From Rossellomorea sp. BNER (GTDB lineage Bacteria > Bacillota > Bacilli > Bacillales > Bacillaceae_B), in assembly GCA_024213275.1 (NCBI GenBank), contig JANAVG010000004.1, positions 1-64,000 on the forward strand: a stretch of DNA of 64,000 bases, given 5' to 3'. The notes under the pieces are model-generated. The model ran no database searches and was not told the DNA's origin. It saw only the letters and a program-made list of their open reading frames with translations. Shown in pieces: positions 17,762-27,160 of this stretch. Numbering within the stretch: position 1 is the first letter of the stretch; each line of letters begins with the position of its first letter. A program made the position numbers and the translations under genes.

Positions 17762-19249
17762 ATGATGTTAACTGCACAAGTTGAATTAAAACCAAAGGTG
17801 AAGGCATTTTTAGAAGGGAAAGTCGAGCTTTTTATTGATGGGAAATATGTCCCTTCTGTTAACGGAAAAACATTTGAAACGGTTAATCCGGCGACAGAAG
17901 AAGTGCTTGCTTATGTAAGTGAAGCGGAGGAAGAAGATATCGATTTAGCTGTCAAAGCTGCTCGCCGGGCATTTGAAAAGGGAGCTTGGCCTGAACTCAG
18001 TGCCGCTGAAAGAGCGCACCTTATCTACAAGCTTGCTGATTTAATCGATGAAAACAAAGAAGAACTAGCCCAACTGGAAGCACTGGATAATGGGAAGCCA
18101 TATCAGGTTGCGCTAGAGGATGATATTCCAGCAACAGTGGAGCATTACCGCTATTATGCTGGCTGGGCAACGAAAATTCTTGGTCAGACAACCCCGATTT
18201 CCAAAGACTATTTAAACTATACTCGACACGAGCCGATTGGTGTTGTCGGACAGATTATTCCATGGAACTATCCGTTAGTTATGTCTGCTTGGAAAATGGG
18301 GGCTGCTCTTGCAACAGGCTGTACCATCGTCTTAAAGCCTGCCGAGCAAACGCCATTATCACTATTATATACAGCTCAGCTATTTAAAGAAGCAGGCTTC
18401 CCAGACGGTGTGGTAAACTTCGTCCCTGGATTCGGTCAATCAGCAGGAGCAGCAATTGTAAACCATAAGGATATCGAAAAAGTGGCGTTTACGGGTTCAA
18501 CGGTAACAGGGAAATATATTATGCGCCAAGCAGCGGAAACGATTAAACATGTGACATTAGAGCTTGGTGGAAAATCACCTAACATTATTCTGGAGGATGC
18601 TGATCTATCAGAAGCAATTACAGGTGCATTCAACGGGATTATGTACAATCATGGCCAAAACTGTAGTGCCGGCTCCCGTGTGTTCGTACATCGATCCCAT
18701 TATGATCATGTCGTTGAAGAATTGTCAACGCTAGCAAACAACGTAAAACTTGGTGCCGGGATGGCCAAGGAAACAGAAATGGGTCCACTTGTTTCAAAGA
18801 AGCAACAGGAGCGTGTGCTAGGGTATATCGAAAAAGGAAAAGCAGAAGGAGCAAGGGTGGCAGCTGGAGGAGAGAAAGCGTCCGAAAAAGGCTACTTCGT
18901 GCAGCCGACAATTTTCGCTGATGTGACAGATGACATGATTATTGCGAATGAGGAGATCTTTGGCCCCGTCGTCGCCGTCCTCCCATTCGATACGGTTGAA
19001 GAAGTCATTGAAAGAGCCAACAACACGCCATTTGGACTCGCAGCAGGTGTTTGGACTGAAAATATTAAAACAGCTCATAATGTAGCAAACCGTTTAAAAG
19101 CCGGTACCGTCTGGATTAATGATTACAACTTGGAAGACGCAGCGGCCCCATTCGGCGGGTACAAACAGTCTGGGATCGGACGCGAAATGGGCTCTTATGC
19201 ACTCGACAACTACACAGAAGTGAAAAGTGTTTGGGTCAATTTGAAATAA
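17762..19249 (+). CDS. Aldehyde dehydrogenase, likely 2-oxoglutarate semialdehyde dehydrogenase
   Basis: About 495 residues, NAD(P)-dependent ALDH superfamily. It has the general base Glu in LELGGKSPN and the nucleophile Cys in GQNCSAGSR. The frame extends up to ATG 17747, but AAGGAGG (17750-17756) lies inside that extension, so the start is ATG 17762 or 17765. As the next gene after the DapA-family deaminase, it would oxidise 2-oxoglutarate semialdehyde to 2-oxoglutarate, the exit into the TCA cycle. By sequence alone it also resembles betaine-aldehyde/phenylacetaldehyde dehydrogenases, so the substrate is inferred from context. Confidence 0.85.
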   Translation: MMLTAQVELKPKVKAFLEGKVELFIDGKYVPSVNGKTFETVNPATEEVLAYVSEAEEEDIDLAVKAARRAFEKGAWPELSAAERAHLIYKLADLIDENKEELAQLEALDNGKPYQVALEDDIPATVEHYRYYAGWATKILGQTTPISKDYLNYTRHEPIGVVGQIIPWNYPLVMSAWKMGAALATGCTIVLKPAEQTPLSLLYTAQLFKEAGFPDGVVNFVPGFGQSAGAAIVNHKDIEKVAFTGSTVTGKYIMRQAAETIKHVTLELGGKSPNIILEDADLSEAITGAFNGIMYNHGQNCSAGSRVFVHRSHYDHVVEELSTLANNVKLGAGMAKETEMGPLVSKKQQERVLGYIEKGKAEGARVAAGGEKASEKGYFVQPTIFADVTDDMIIANEEIFGPVVAVLPFDTVEEVIERANNTPFGLAAGVWTENIKTAHNVANRLKAGTVWINDYNLEDAAAPFGGYKQSGIGREMGSYALDNYTEVKSVWVNLK

Positions 19250-19291
19250 AGGTAAATGCCGACCTTAGAATAGGAAACATTTAAGGGCTAT

Positions 19292-19328
19292 CGGACAGCT
19301 CTTATCGATCATGGAGCTGTCCGTTTTT
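19292..19328 (+). terminator. Rho-independent terminator after the aldehyde dehydrogenase
   Basis: CGGACAGCTC (19292-19301) and GAGCTGTCCG (19314-19323) form a perfect 10-bp stem followed by TTTTT. Confidence 0.88.
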
Positions 19329-19538
19329 GATTAGATAGTCTAAGAGTTTAAAAGCCATTATTTTATTAGAATTGTTTAATGATAGTGTAAGGTTGTGGCA
19401 GAGTCTTCCTCTAAATAGGATCGACAAGTAAAGAGAAATGGTAACGCTTCCAATAAGGTTGTCAGGTAAGTCACAAAAGACGTTTAAAGAATTCGGAATT
19501 TTCCTAATTATACCGCAGATTCGTTTGAGGGGGATTGG

Positions 19539-21011
19539 ATGGAGAAATTAGTAGAATGGTTAGTTGGTCAGGTATGGAGTATTGGATTGGTTATCTTTGC
19601 CCTCGGAGCAGGGTTGTTTTTCTCATTTGCCACTCGCTTTGTTCAAATAAGGTATTTTAAAGAAATGATCAAATTATTGTTCGAAGGCAAGAGTTCAGAA
19701 ACAGGGATCTCATCTTTTCAGGCTTTTTGTATCGCTTTATCAGGGCGTGTAGGAATCGGGAATATTGCCGGGGTGGCAACGGCCATTGCTTTCGGAGGAC
19801 CTGGGGCGGTTTTCTGGATGTGGGTGATGGCCCTATTAGGTGGAGCGAGCGCCTTTATCGAATCTACCCTTGCTCAGGTTTATAAGAGCAAAGTAAATAA
19901 TGAATTCCGAGGTGGTACACCTTATTTCATTGAAAAGGGATTAAAGATCAAGTGGTTTGCTGTGTTGGTCGCGATCGTTGTGACACTCTCCTATGGAATC
20001 TTATTACCTGGGATCCAATCAAGCAGTATTGCCGTTGGATTTGAGAATACATCTGGCCTAAATACTAGCATCACTGGCATTCTCTTAGTGGTCTTGCTTG
20101 CAGCGATTATTTTCGGCGGTGTGAAACGGATCGCAACTGTCACCCAAATGGTTGTCCCGTTTATGGCGATTGGGTATGTGATCGTCACCTTCCTTGTGTT
20201 ATTTGCGAATATTACGGAAGTTCCTGATATGTTCGCTCTTATTTTCTCGAGTGCATTCGGAACCAATCAGGTCTTCGGTGGAATTGTCGGTGCAGCGATT
20301 GCTTGGGGAGTCAAGAGAGCCGTTTTTTCCAATGTTGCCGGTGTTGGGGAAGGTACATACAGCTCTGCAGCAGCTGACGTTTCTCATCCTGCCAAGCAAG
20401 GATTAGTACAAGCCTTTTCGGTTTATATTGATACAATTGTTGTCTGTACGGCGACAGCCCTCATGATACTTGTAACGGGCATGTATAGCGTTACTCCAGA
20501 AGGAAAAGAACCCATCGTTGAAACAATGGGAGATATTGAAGCTGGGCCGATCTATACCCAGGAAGCCGTAGAGACCTTTTTCCCAGGGTTCGGTTCCTTG
20601 TTCGTTTCGCTAGCCATCTTCTTCTTTGCCTTTACCACCTTGTTAGCCTATTATTACATTGCCGAAACCACCCTTGTCTATCTCGATAAAAAACTTAAGA
20701 TGCAATGGATGAAAATTGTTCTGAAATTTGCTTTTCTAGCAATGGTGTTCATCGGCAGTGTCGAATCAGCCTCCTTTTTATGGGCTCTAGGTGACTTGGG
20801 GATCGGAAGTATGGCTTGGCTCAACCTAACGGCTATTTTACTTCTGACAAAACCAACCTTAAAAGTATTAAAGGATTATGAAAGGCAGAAAAAAGCAGGT
20901 CTAGACCCTGTTTTTAATCCAATCAAACTGGGAATACGCGGGGCTGATTTCTGGGAAGAAAACATCAAAGAGATGGAGAAAGACTCTGCCAAGAAGAAGC
21001 CAGCTGGGTAA
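19539..21011 (+). CDS. AGCS family Na+/amino-acid symporter
   Basis: 490 residues with about ten transmembrane helices, alanine/glycine:cation symporter family. Family marks include ALSGRVGIGNIAGVATAIAFGGPGAVFWMW (about 67-96) and GTYSSAAADVSHPAKQGLVQAFSVYID. A GAGGGGG site precedes ATG 19539. It lies between the hydroxyproline catabolic genes and two X-Pro peptidases, so uptake of proline, hydroxyproline or alanine is likely. The region 19250-19538 before it holds only the terminator and an AT-rich promoter zone. Confidence 0.88.
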   Translation: MEKLVEWLVGQVWSIGLVIFALGAGLFFSFATRFVQIRYFKEMIKLLFEGKSSETGISSFQAFCIALSGRVGIGNIAGVATAIAFGGPGAVFWMWVMALLGGASAFIESTLAQVYKSKVNNEFRGGTPYFIEKGLKIKWFAVLVAIVVTLSYGILLPGIQSSSIAVGFENTSGLNTSITGILLVVLLAAIIFGGVKRIATVTQMVVPFMAIGYVIVTFLVLFANITEVPDMFALIFSSAFGTNQVFGGIVGAAIAWGVKRAVFSNVAGVGEGTYSSAAADVSHPAKQGLVQAFSVYIDTIVVCTATALMILVTGMYSVTPEGKEPIVETMGDIEAGPIYTQEAVETFFPGFGSLFVSLAIFFFAFTTLLAYYYIAETTLVYLDKKLKMQWMKIVLKFAFLAMVFIGSVESASFLWALGDLGIGSMAWLNLTAILLLTKPTLKVLKDYERQKKAGLDPVFNPIKLGIRGADFWEENIKEMEKDSAKKKPAG

Positions 21012-21097
21012 GGTGAAATATTCAACATGAACCTAAACAAGGATTAGAGGTCGACATGTTGGAAATCTATCGTTCATACATGTCATACGTTAAAAAT

Positions 21098-21125
21098 CGG
21101 ACAACTTTATTTCAAAAGTTGTCCG
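21098..21125 (+). terminator. Hairpin after the symporter gene
   Basis: CGGACAACTTT (21098-21108) pairs perfectly with 21115-21125. Only a broken T-run follows (TTATTATTG), so termination may be partial. Confidence 0.6.
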
Positions 21126-21213
21126 GTTATTATTGTGCTCTGTCTCTTTTTTACGGTGGTAATAGTAGAATACAATTTATAAAAGAGTGGAAAAACGTTT
21201 AGGGGTGTTTTTT

Positions 21214-22323
21214 ATGAGTAATCAATATCAAAAAAGATTGAATGATTTCATTCAGCATTTGGAAAAACAGCAAGTGGATTTGGCGATCGTCAATTCGCCG
21301 AAAAATGTTTTTTACTATACGGGTTTTCAATCAGAACCTTATGAACGATTTATGGCATTAGTCATTGATCTACGCAATCAAAAGAATTATTTATTTGTCC
21401 CTGCTCTTGATCAAGAAGCGGCAGAGGAAAGTTCCTTTGTTAAAGAAATCATTCCCATCTCAGATGAATTAAATCCTTATAAAGTGTTAAAAGACACGAT
21501 CGGTGAAGGCGTTCAATCGATTGGATTAGAAACAAAGAATACTAGTTTATTTCAACAGGAACAACTCCGATACTTCTTTCCTGATTTCAGCTATCAAAAT
21601 ATAGGTGACTTTATTACCTTCCAACGAATGAGGAAATCTCCCGAGGAGTGCAGGAAGGTTCAACACGCAGTCCAGGTAATTGAAAAAGTTTTAAAAGAAG
21701 GAATAACAAGGATAAAGGATGGCACGACAGAACTCGATTTAGTAGCGGAACTCGAGTATTTAATGAGGAAATTTGGTGCAGACGGTCCCTCGTTTTCAAC
21801 GACTGTCTTATCAGGGGAAAAATCATCATTGCCACATGGGAGTCCTAACAGGAAGAAACTGAATCATGGTGATTTCTTATTAATCGATATGGGCGTTATT
21901 GTGGATGGGTACTGTTCCGATATCACACGCACCTTTGTAATGGGAGAAGAAACAGCAGAGCAAAGGCGGATTTATGACATTGTCAGGGAAGCAACAAAGG
22001 AAGGAATCCTTGCAGCCAAAGCTGGAGTTTCGGCAGGGAGTGTGGATATTGCTGCCCGCAATGTGATTCAAACGAACGGATATGGTCAGTACTTTAATAA
22101 CCGCGTTGGCCATGGGTTAGGGATAGAAGTACATGAAGAGCCCTCCATCCATGAAAAGAATGAGTTGACCTTGGAGCCAGGATTTTTGTTTACCATTGAA
22201 CCTGGTATTTATATCCCTGGATACGGTGGGGTACGGATAGAAGAAAACGTATATATTGGGGAAGATGGAAAAGCAGAAGTATTAACAACTTTTCCAACGG
22301 AGTTGATTAAGATTGGTTATTGA
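21214..22323 (+). CDS. M24 family X-Pro peptidase (prolidase/aminopeptidase P)
   Basis: About 369 residues. An N-terminal creatinase-like domain (NVFYYTGFQSEPYERF) is followed by the pita-bread catalytic domain with the five metal ligands: Asp in LLIDMG, Asp in CSDITRTF, His in GHGLGIE, Glu in TIEPGIY and Glu in GVRIEEN. It is a cytoplasmic dinuclear-metal peptidase that releases residues from X-Pro (and possibly X-Hyp) peptides. GTG 21187 has no ribosome binding site, whereas GGGGTG lies about 6 bases before ATG 21214. Together with the next gene it supplies imino acids to the catabolic block. Confidence 0.88.
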   Translation: MSNQYQKRLNDFIQHLEKQQVDLAIVNSPKNVFYYTGFQSEPYERFMALVIDLRNQKNYLFVPALDQEAAEESSFVKEIIPISDELNPYKVLKDTIGEGVQSIGLETKNTSLFQQEQLRYFFPDFSYQNIGDFITFQRMRKSPEECRKVQHAVQVIEKVLKEGITRIKDGTTELDLVAELEYLMRKFGADGPSFSTTVLSGEKSSLPHGSPNRKKLNHGDFLLIDMGVIVDGYCSDITRTFVMGEETAEQRRIYDIVREATKEGILAAKAGVSAGSVDIAARNVIQTNGYGQYFNNRVGHGLGIEVHEEPSIHEKNELTLEPGFLFTIEPGIYIPGYGGVRIEENVYIGEDGKAEVLTTFPTELIKIGY

Positions 22324-22408
22324 TGAGTCTATAAATGTACTAAAAAAGAAATAGATATGGTGCTGGAATAACATTTAAATTTAATGAAAATTAATGGAGG
22401 GAAGAAGC

Positions 22409-23476
22409 ATGCAGAAATTAACAAAATTGAGAGAACAGTTTGATTCGTTAGGGGTAGACGGGATATTAATCACAAATGCTCAGAACCGACGATACCTTAC
22501 AGGGTTTACCGGGAGTGCTGGAATTGTCATCATCGCAAAAGCAGAAGCATACTTATTTGTAGATTTTCGTTATGTAGAACAAGCCGCATCGCAAGTAAAA
22601 GATGTTAAAGTCATCCAGTTAAGTGGCAAGGTAACCCTTTATGAAGAAGTAGCCCATATAGTGGAGCGATTAGGTGTTACCAATCTTGGTTTTGAAGAAG
22701 AAAATGTAAGCTATCATTTATATTCCAAGTATAAAGAGAGAGTAATTGCTGAAATGATTCCTCTCTCAGGAGTGATAGAAAAGCTTCGAATGATCAAGAC
22801 AGAGGAAGAAATTCAAAAAATAAATACGGCTGCGGAAATGGCAGATTCTGCATTTACTCATATAGTAGATTACATACGTCCAGGGATAACAGAAATAGAT
22901 GTCGCAAACGAATTAGAATTCTATATGAGAAAACAAGGGGCTTCCTCATCTGCATTTGACATAATCGTAGCTTCTGGTCAACGATCTGCCCTGCCTCATG
23001 GGGTGGCAAGTACGAAGTTAATTGAAAAAGGGGATATGGTAACCCTTGATTTTGGTGCTTACTATCAGGGGTATCGCTCCGATATAACAAGAACCGTTGC
23101 AGTAGGTGAGCCGGAAGAAGAGTTAAAAGAAATCTATACGATTGTATTTGAAGCCCTATCAACCGCACTTGCAGAAATAAAACCAGATATAACTGGTAAA
23201 AAGGCTGACGCATTCACTAGAGACTTTATCACAAAGAAAGGATACGGGGAACAATATGGACATGGATCAGGACATGGAATTGGGTTAGATATTCATGAGG
23301 AACCATTCATGTCTACGAAATGCGACATTATTCTAAAACCTGGGATGGTCATTACGGTCGAGCCAGGTATTTACATTCCAAACCTAGGCGGTGTAAGGAT
23401 TGAAGACGATCTTTTAATAACCGACTATGGAAATAAGATCTTGACGAAATCGCCAAAGGAACTCATCATTTTGTAG
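22409..23476 (+). CDS. M24 family X-Pro aminopeptidase (YqhT-like)
   Basis: About 355 residues, the size of Bacillus YqhT/PepQ proteins. An N-terminal creatinase domain (LITNAQNRRYLTGFTGS) precedes the metal ligands: Asp in TLDFGAYY, Asp in RSDITRT, His in GSGHGIGLD, Glu in TVEPGIYIP and Glu in GVRIEDD. GGAGGG lies inside the longer frame from ATG 22394, so ATG 22409 is the start. It is a paralogue of the preceding gene with clearly different sequence, so the two may split X-Pro and X-Hyp or dipeptide and oligopeptide substrates. Confidence 0.88.
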   Translation: MQKLTKLREQFDSLGVDGILITNAQNRRYLTGFTGSAGIVIIAKAEAYLFVDFRYVEQAASQVKDVKVIQLSGKVTLYEEVAHIVERLGVTNLGFEEENVSYHLYSKYKERVIAEMIPLSGVIEKLRMIKTEEEIQKINTAAEMADSAFTHIVDYIRPGITEIDVANELEFYMRKQGASSSAFDIIVASGQRSALPHGVASTKLIEKGDMVTLDFGAYYQGYRSDITRTVAVGEPEEELKEIYTIVFEALSTALAEIKPDITGKKADAFTRDFITKKGYGEQYGHGSGHGIGLDIHEEPFMSTKCDIILKPGMVITVEPGIYIPNLGGVRIEDDLLITDYGNKILTKSPKELIIL

Positions 23477-23499
23477 TCGGGAATTTGATTTAGTCAGAA

Positions 23500-23616
23500 G
23501 GGGCTATCCAAAAACCAAGGTGTCAGAACCACAACGTCAATATGTAGAAGAAACCCTCCAGACATCTTCTATATATGGACAATCATAGTGGTTCCGGACC
23601 CTGTTTGGACAGCCTC
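23500..23616. repeat. Dispersed GGGCTGTCC hairpin repeat, copy B
   Basis: Outer arms GGGGCTATCCAAA (23500-23512) and TTTGGACAGCCTC (23604-23616) pair imperfectly. The inside shares AAGGTGTCAG, ACCACAA, a TAGAAGA...TCTTCTA pair and GTGGTTCCGGACCC with copies A and C. It lies between convergent genes. Confidence 0.82.
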
Positions 23617-23643
23617 TTTTGTTGTTTAATGATGTCAATAGGT

Positions 23644-24540
23644 TTATTGATTATTTAAATGTGTCCGGTAGTAAGCTTTGCGAAATTCGGTAGGGGTCAC
23701 CTTTTCATATTTTTTAAATAGCTTCATAAAGTATTTCTCATCAGAAATTCCAATTAAATAGGCAATTTCTTTTATGCCCAGACTTGTAGTCGTTAACAAT
23801 TCTTTCGCTTTAGATAGTTTAAGAATATGAATATATACTTGGATATTTATACCATGCTTCTGCTTGAAAACACGGGATAAATAATCTTGATTATAATTGA
23901 ACCTTTCAGCAATAGAAGTGACCGATAAAGTATCCATGGCATGGATACGAATCCATTCAACTATTTTTACAAGGTTTTTATCAGCTTTTGTTTTTTCTTT
24001 AGTCGTTTGGAAATTGGTAAGGGCTTGTTCAGATATTTCAATTAGCAAGGAAGTAACGAAATAATCAACACTTCTATTATTATAGTAATTTGCGTTCGCA
24101 ACATCGAGTAGTTGATTAAATAGGATATTAATTCTTTCGATACGTGAAGGAACAGAATAGATGGGTATAAAAATATGTGGATTAGATCTTTGATAATCAG
24201 GATTAGAACGAAATGATAATACCTCTTCCTCCATAGTTTTATCATCAATCATGGCAAAATAGTTTGAACAGTAAAAATGGCACCAATAAAATGAAACGCC
24301 TGGGTCACACACCTTATAACCTTGATGAGTGTGATTAGGTAATAACAATAGAATGTCCCCTGGTTTTACTTCATACCGAACATCCTCCTGCATGATGTAA
24401 AGGGTTTTCTTGACACCAATGATCACTTCGTAACTACTAATGTTACGTTTTGTATGGGTCCAAGGTTCGCTCGATACAAATAGTCCACTAGAAATATATT
24501 CAATTGGCGTGTTCACATTTGTTTTCAGAAATTGTTTCAT
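23644..24540 (-). CDS. AraC family transcriptional regulator
   Basis: 298 residues. The N-terminal cupin sensing domain (about 20-165, with the VKPGDILLLLPNHTHQGY loop) precedes two C-terminal helix-turn-helix motifs (LSVTSIAERFNYNQDYLSRVF and GIKEIAYLIGISDEKYFMKLFKKY). A Shine-Dalgarno (AAAGGATG) lies about 9 bases before ATG 24540. It is divergent from the GH127 gene. A 21-nt motif that recurs in front of the ABC transporter lies in the shared spacer, so this protein probably activates both transcripts in response to an arabinoside. Confidence 0.88.
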   Translation of the reverse strand: MKQFLKTNVNTPIEYISSGLFVSSEPWTHTKRNISSYEVIIGVKKTLYIMQEDVRYEVKPGDILLLLPNHTHQGYKVCDPGVSFYWCHFYCSNYFAMIDDKTMEEEVLSFRSNPDYQRSNPHIFIPIYSVPSRIERINILFNQLLDVANANYYNNRSVDYFVTSLLIEISEQALTNFQTTKEKTKADKNLVKIVEWIRIHAMDTLSVTSIAERFNYNQDYLSRVFKQKHGINIQVYIHILKLSKAKELLTTTSLGIKEIAYLIGISDEKYFMKLFKKYEKVTPTEFRKAYYRTHLNNQ

Positions 24541-24598
24541 TATCGTTTCATCCTTTAAAGTTGGGATAGGTTTTATCCCTCATCTTTTCTTTTTTAAA

Positions 24599-24619
24599 AA
24601 TAGTCAGTTTAGTACACCT
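24599..24619. promoter_or_regulatory. Candidate AraC-regulator binding site 1
   Basis: Core TAGTCAGTTTAGTACACCT (24601-24619). It recurs with one change at 26913-26931. It lies in the 330-bp divergent spacer between the AraC gene and GH127, whose remaining DNA is AT-rich and gene-free. Confidence 0.6.
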
Positions 24620-24871
24620 AATGTTTAAGATGGACCACTGACAAGATATGAACCCGAATGATATATTTAGACTAATCAAACTATTTAAAAAATTTAAGTA
24701 GATTTAGATCATTTAGTCTGTAATATAGAAAACTTTATTCTATTTTATCAGAATAGTATGATTACCGCATTAACCATCAGTAGGAGGTGGCGCACATAAA
24801 AATAAAAACAAAAAGCGTGTTTATGAAGTGGAAAACTTAAGTAAATAGGAAGGTTTGAGAGGAGAGGTTTT

Positions 24872-26818
24872 ATGAAAAATACTGAAATTAAAAAGATTGA
24901 AAATGTGAAAGTGACAGATGATTTTTGGAGAAGTCGTATGGATGTCATACGTGATGAAGTCATTCCGTATCAATGGGAGGCAATAAATGACCGGATCCCA
25001 GATGCTCCTGCAAGCCATGCGATTAAGAACTTTAGAATTGCCGCAGGAGAAATTAGTGGTGAATTTTTTGGATTTGTGTTCCAGGACAGTGATGTAGCTA
25101 AATGGCTGGAAGCGGTAGCCTATAGTCTAGAAAGTGACCCAAATCCAGAGTTGGAGAAAACAGCCGATCAAGTGATTGACTTAATTGAAAGAGCGCAACA
25201 AAAAAATGGCTATTTGAATACTTATTTTACAGTAAAGGAACCAGAAGGAAAGTGGAGTAACCTTAGGGATCGTCATGAAATGTACTGTGCGGGACACATG
25301 ATTGAAGCAGCTGTTGCCTACTATCAGGTGACAGGAAAAAGAAAACTACTAGATATTATGTGCCGTTTTGCCGATCATATCAATGCGGTTTTCGGTAAAG
25401 ATGGGAATAAAATCCCAGGGTATGATGGGCATCAAGAAATAGAGTTGGCATTAGTAAAATTATATCAAGAAACAGGACTTAAACGATATTTGAAACTTAG
25501 TAAGTATTTTATTGATGAGCGTGGCCAGAAGCCTCATTTCTTCGACTATGAAAAGGAAGCTAGGAATGATGACAAAAAGTTCTGGTGGAATGATGAGTAT
25601 GGTGATTATAGTTACCATCAAGCACATTTACCCGTTCGTGAACAAAAAGAAGCGATTGGACATGCGGTTAGGGCAATGTATATGTATACGGCTATGGCAG
25701 ACTTAGCGAGAGAAACAGGTGACGAATCTTTAAAAGAAGCATGTGAAACGTTATGGGAAAATGTGACTCAACGTCAAATGTATATTACTGGAGGAGTAGG
25801 ATCACAAGACTTCGGTGAAGCGTTTTCTTTTGATTATGATCTTCCTAATGATACATGCTATACCGAAACTTGTGCATCTATTGGGTTAGTTTTTTGGGCA
25901 AAACGCATGCTGGGCATAGAAAAAAATAGGGAATATGCAGATGTTATGGAGCGGGCCCTCTATAATGGCACAATTAGCGGGATGGATTTAGATGGGAAGA
26001 AGTTCTTTTATGTCAATCCGTTAGAAGTATGGCCAAAAGCAAGTGAAAAGCGCAAAGATAAAGAGCATGTAAAACCAATCAGGCAAAAATGGTACAGCTG
26101 TGCATGCTGCCCTCCAAATCTGGCTAGATTAATTTCTTCCATCGGACACTATATCTATTCTACTGATCGTAATGAAGTATTTGTTCATTTGTATATGGGA
26201 AATGAATCTGAACTGGATATCGGTGGTCAGAAGGTACAAATCGTACAGGAAACCAAATATCCTTGGGATGAACATGTGAAGCTAACGCTTTCACCAGAAA
26301 CGTCTTCCGAATTTACAATGGCCGTCCGGATACCGGGTTGGTGCCAAGGTGCAATATTGAAAGTTAACGGAAAAAACGTAGAAATACCATCTTGCCTAAA
26401 GAATGGGTATGCGTATCTAACACGCATGTGGGAAAAAGGAGATGAAATTGAACTTTTCCTTCCGATGCCGATCGAAAGAATTAGAGCCAATCCCAAGGTG
26501 CGCGAGAATGCTGGCAAGGTCGCATTACAGAGAGGCCCTGTTGTGTACTGCTTAGAAGAAGTAGACAATGGCACGAATTTATCTAATATTAGATTACCTC
26601 AGGATGCAAAGCTTCATGGAACCTTCGAAGAAAACTTACTAGAAGGGATCTATATCATAACCGCACAGGCAGAGCAAGTTGACGAAACGGAATGGAATGA
26701 GGAGCTTTATAAACCTATTGAACGTAAAACAAAGCCAATACCGTTAAAGGCTATTCCGTATTATTCATGGTGTAATCGAAAGCCGGGTGAAATGATTGTC
26801 TGGATAGCTGAAAATTAA
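24872..26818 (+). CDS. GH127 beta-L-arabinofuranosidase
   Basis: 648 residues, the length of Bifidobacterium HypBA1. The zinc-site and catalytic residues line up: acid/base Glu316 (GEAFSFDYD), zinc ligands Glu332 and Cys334 (YTETCASIG), and Cys412 and Cys413 (CACCPPN). In HypBA1 the equivalent of Cys412 is the nucleophile. The enzyme removes beta-L-arabinofuranose, for example from hydroxyproline-linked oligosaccharides of extensin. There is no signal peptide, so it acts in the cytoplasm after import. GGAGAGG precedes ATG. It is the first gene behind the AraC-controlled spacer. Confidence 0.9.
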   Translation: MKNTEIKKIENVKVTDDFWRSRMDVIRDEVIPYQWEAINDRIPDAPASHAIKNFRIAAGEISGEFFGFVFQDSDVAKWLEAVAYSLESDPNPELEKTADQVIDLIERAQQKNGYLNTYFTVKEPEGKWSNLRDRHEMYCAGHMIEAAVAYYQVTGKRKLLDIMCRFADHINAVFGKDGNKIPGYDGHQEIELALVKLYQETGLKRYLKLSKYFIDERGQKPHFFDYEKEARNDDKKFWWNDEYGDYSYHQAHLPVREQKEAIGHAVRAMYMYTAMADLARETGDESLKEACETLWENVTQRQMYITGGVGSQDFGEAFSFDYDLPNDTCYTETCASIGLVFWAKRMLGIEKNREYADVMERALYNGTISGMDLDGKKFFYVNPLEVWPKASEKRKDKEHVKPIRQKWYSCACCPPNLARLISSIGHYIYSTDRNEVFVHLYMGNESELDIGGQKVQIVQETKYPWDEHVKLTLSPETSSEFTMAVRIPGWCQGAILKVNGKNVEIPSCLKNGYAYLTRMWEKGDEIELFLPMPIERIRANPKVRENAGKVALQRGPVVYCLEEVDNGTNLSNIRLPQDAKLHGTFEENLLEGIYIITAQAEQVDETEWNEELYKPIERKTKPIPLKAIPYYSWCNRKPGEMIVWIAEN

Positions 26819-26910
26819 ATAAATATAGTTTTTTATTAATTATTTGTGTTCTATTTCTACCTTTCTATCTATTTTTATATATAAGCTATGTTCTCGGTTT
26901 TAATGAGTAG

Positions 26911-26931
26911 AATAGTCAATTTAGTACACCT
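26911..26931. promoter_or_regulatory. Candidate AraC-regulator binding site 2
   Basis: Core TAGTCAATTTAGTACACCT, 18 of 19 bases identical to site 1 (21-nt match region in all). It lies in the 26819-27160 spacer, about 230 bp before the binding-protein gene. The rest of the spacer is AT-rich with no gene. Confidence 0.6.
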
Positions 26932-27160
26932 GTATTTTTGCCTGCTTTCAAACGATTTTAAATGGATTCTGGTATTCAGATTAGCAATAAATTAAAATCA
27001 TACTCTCTAAATTTTTGCACCTTTTTACCCATCTTATTTTAGATCATCCAACATTTATAGGGGGCGATCCTAGACATTAGGCTGACCACGTTTTTAAACA
27101 TCCCTGAGTAGGACATAAAACCGATAAGAAAGATAAAAAATTTTGAAAAGGGTGTTGAAA

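Noticed and set aside
19439-19452. TGGTAACGCTTCCA as a catabolite-response (cre) site before the symporter
   Set aside because: Pseudo-palindromic with central CG, but three mismatches to the cre consensus; too weak to claim.
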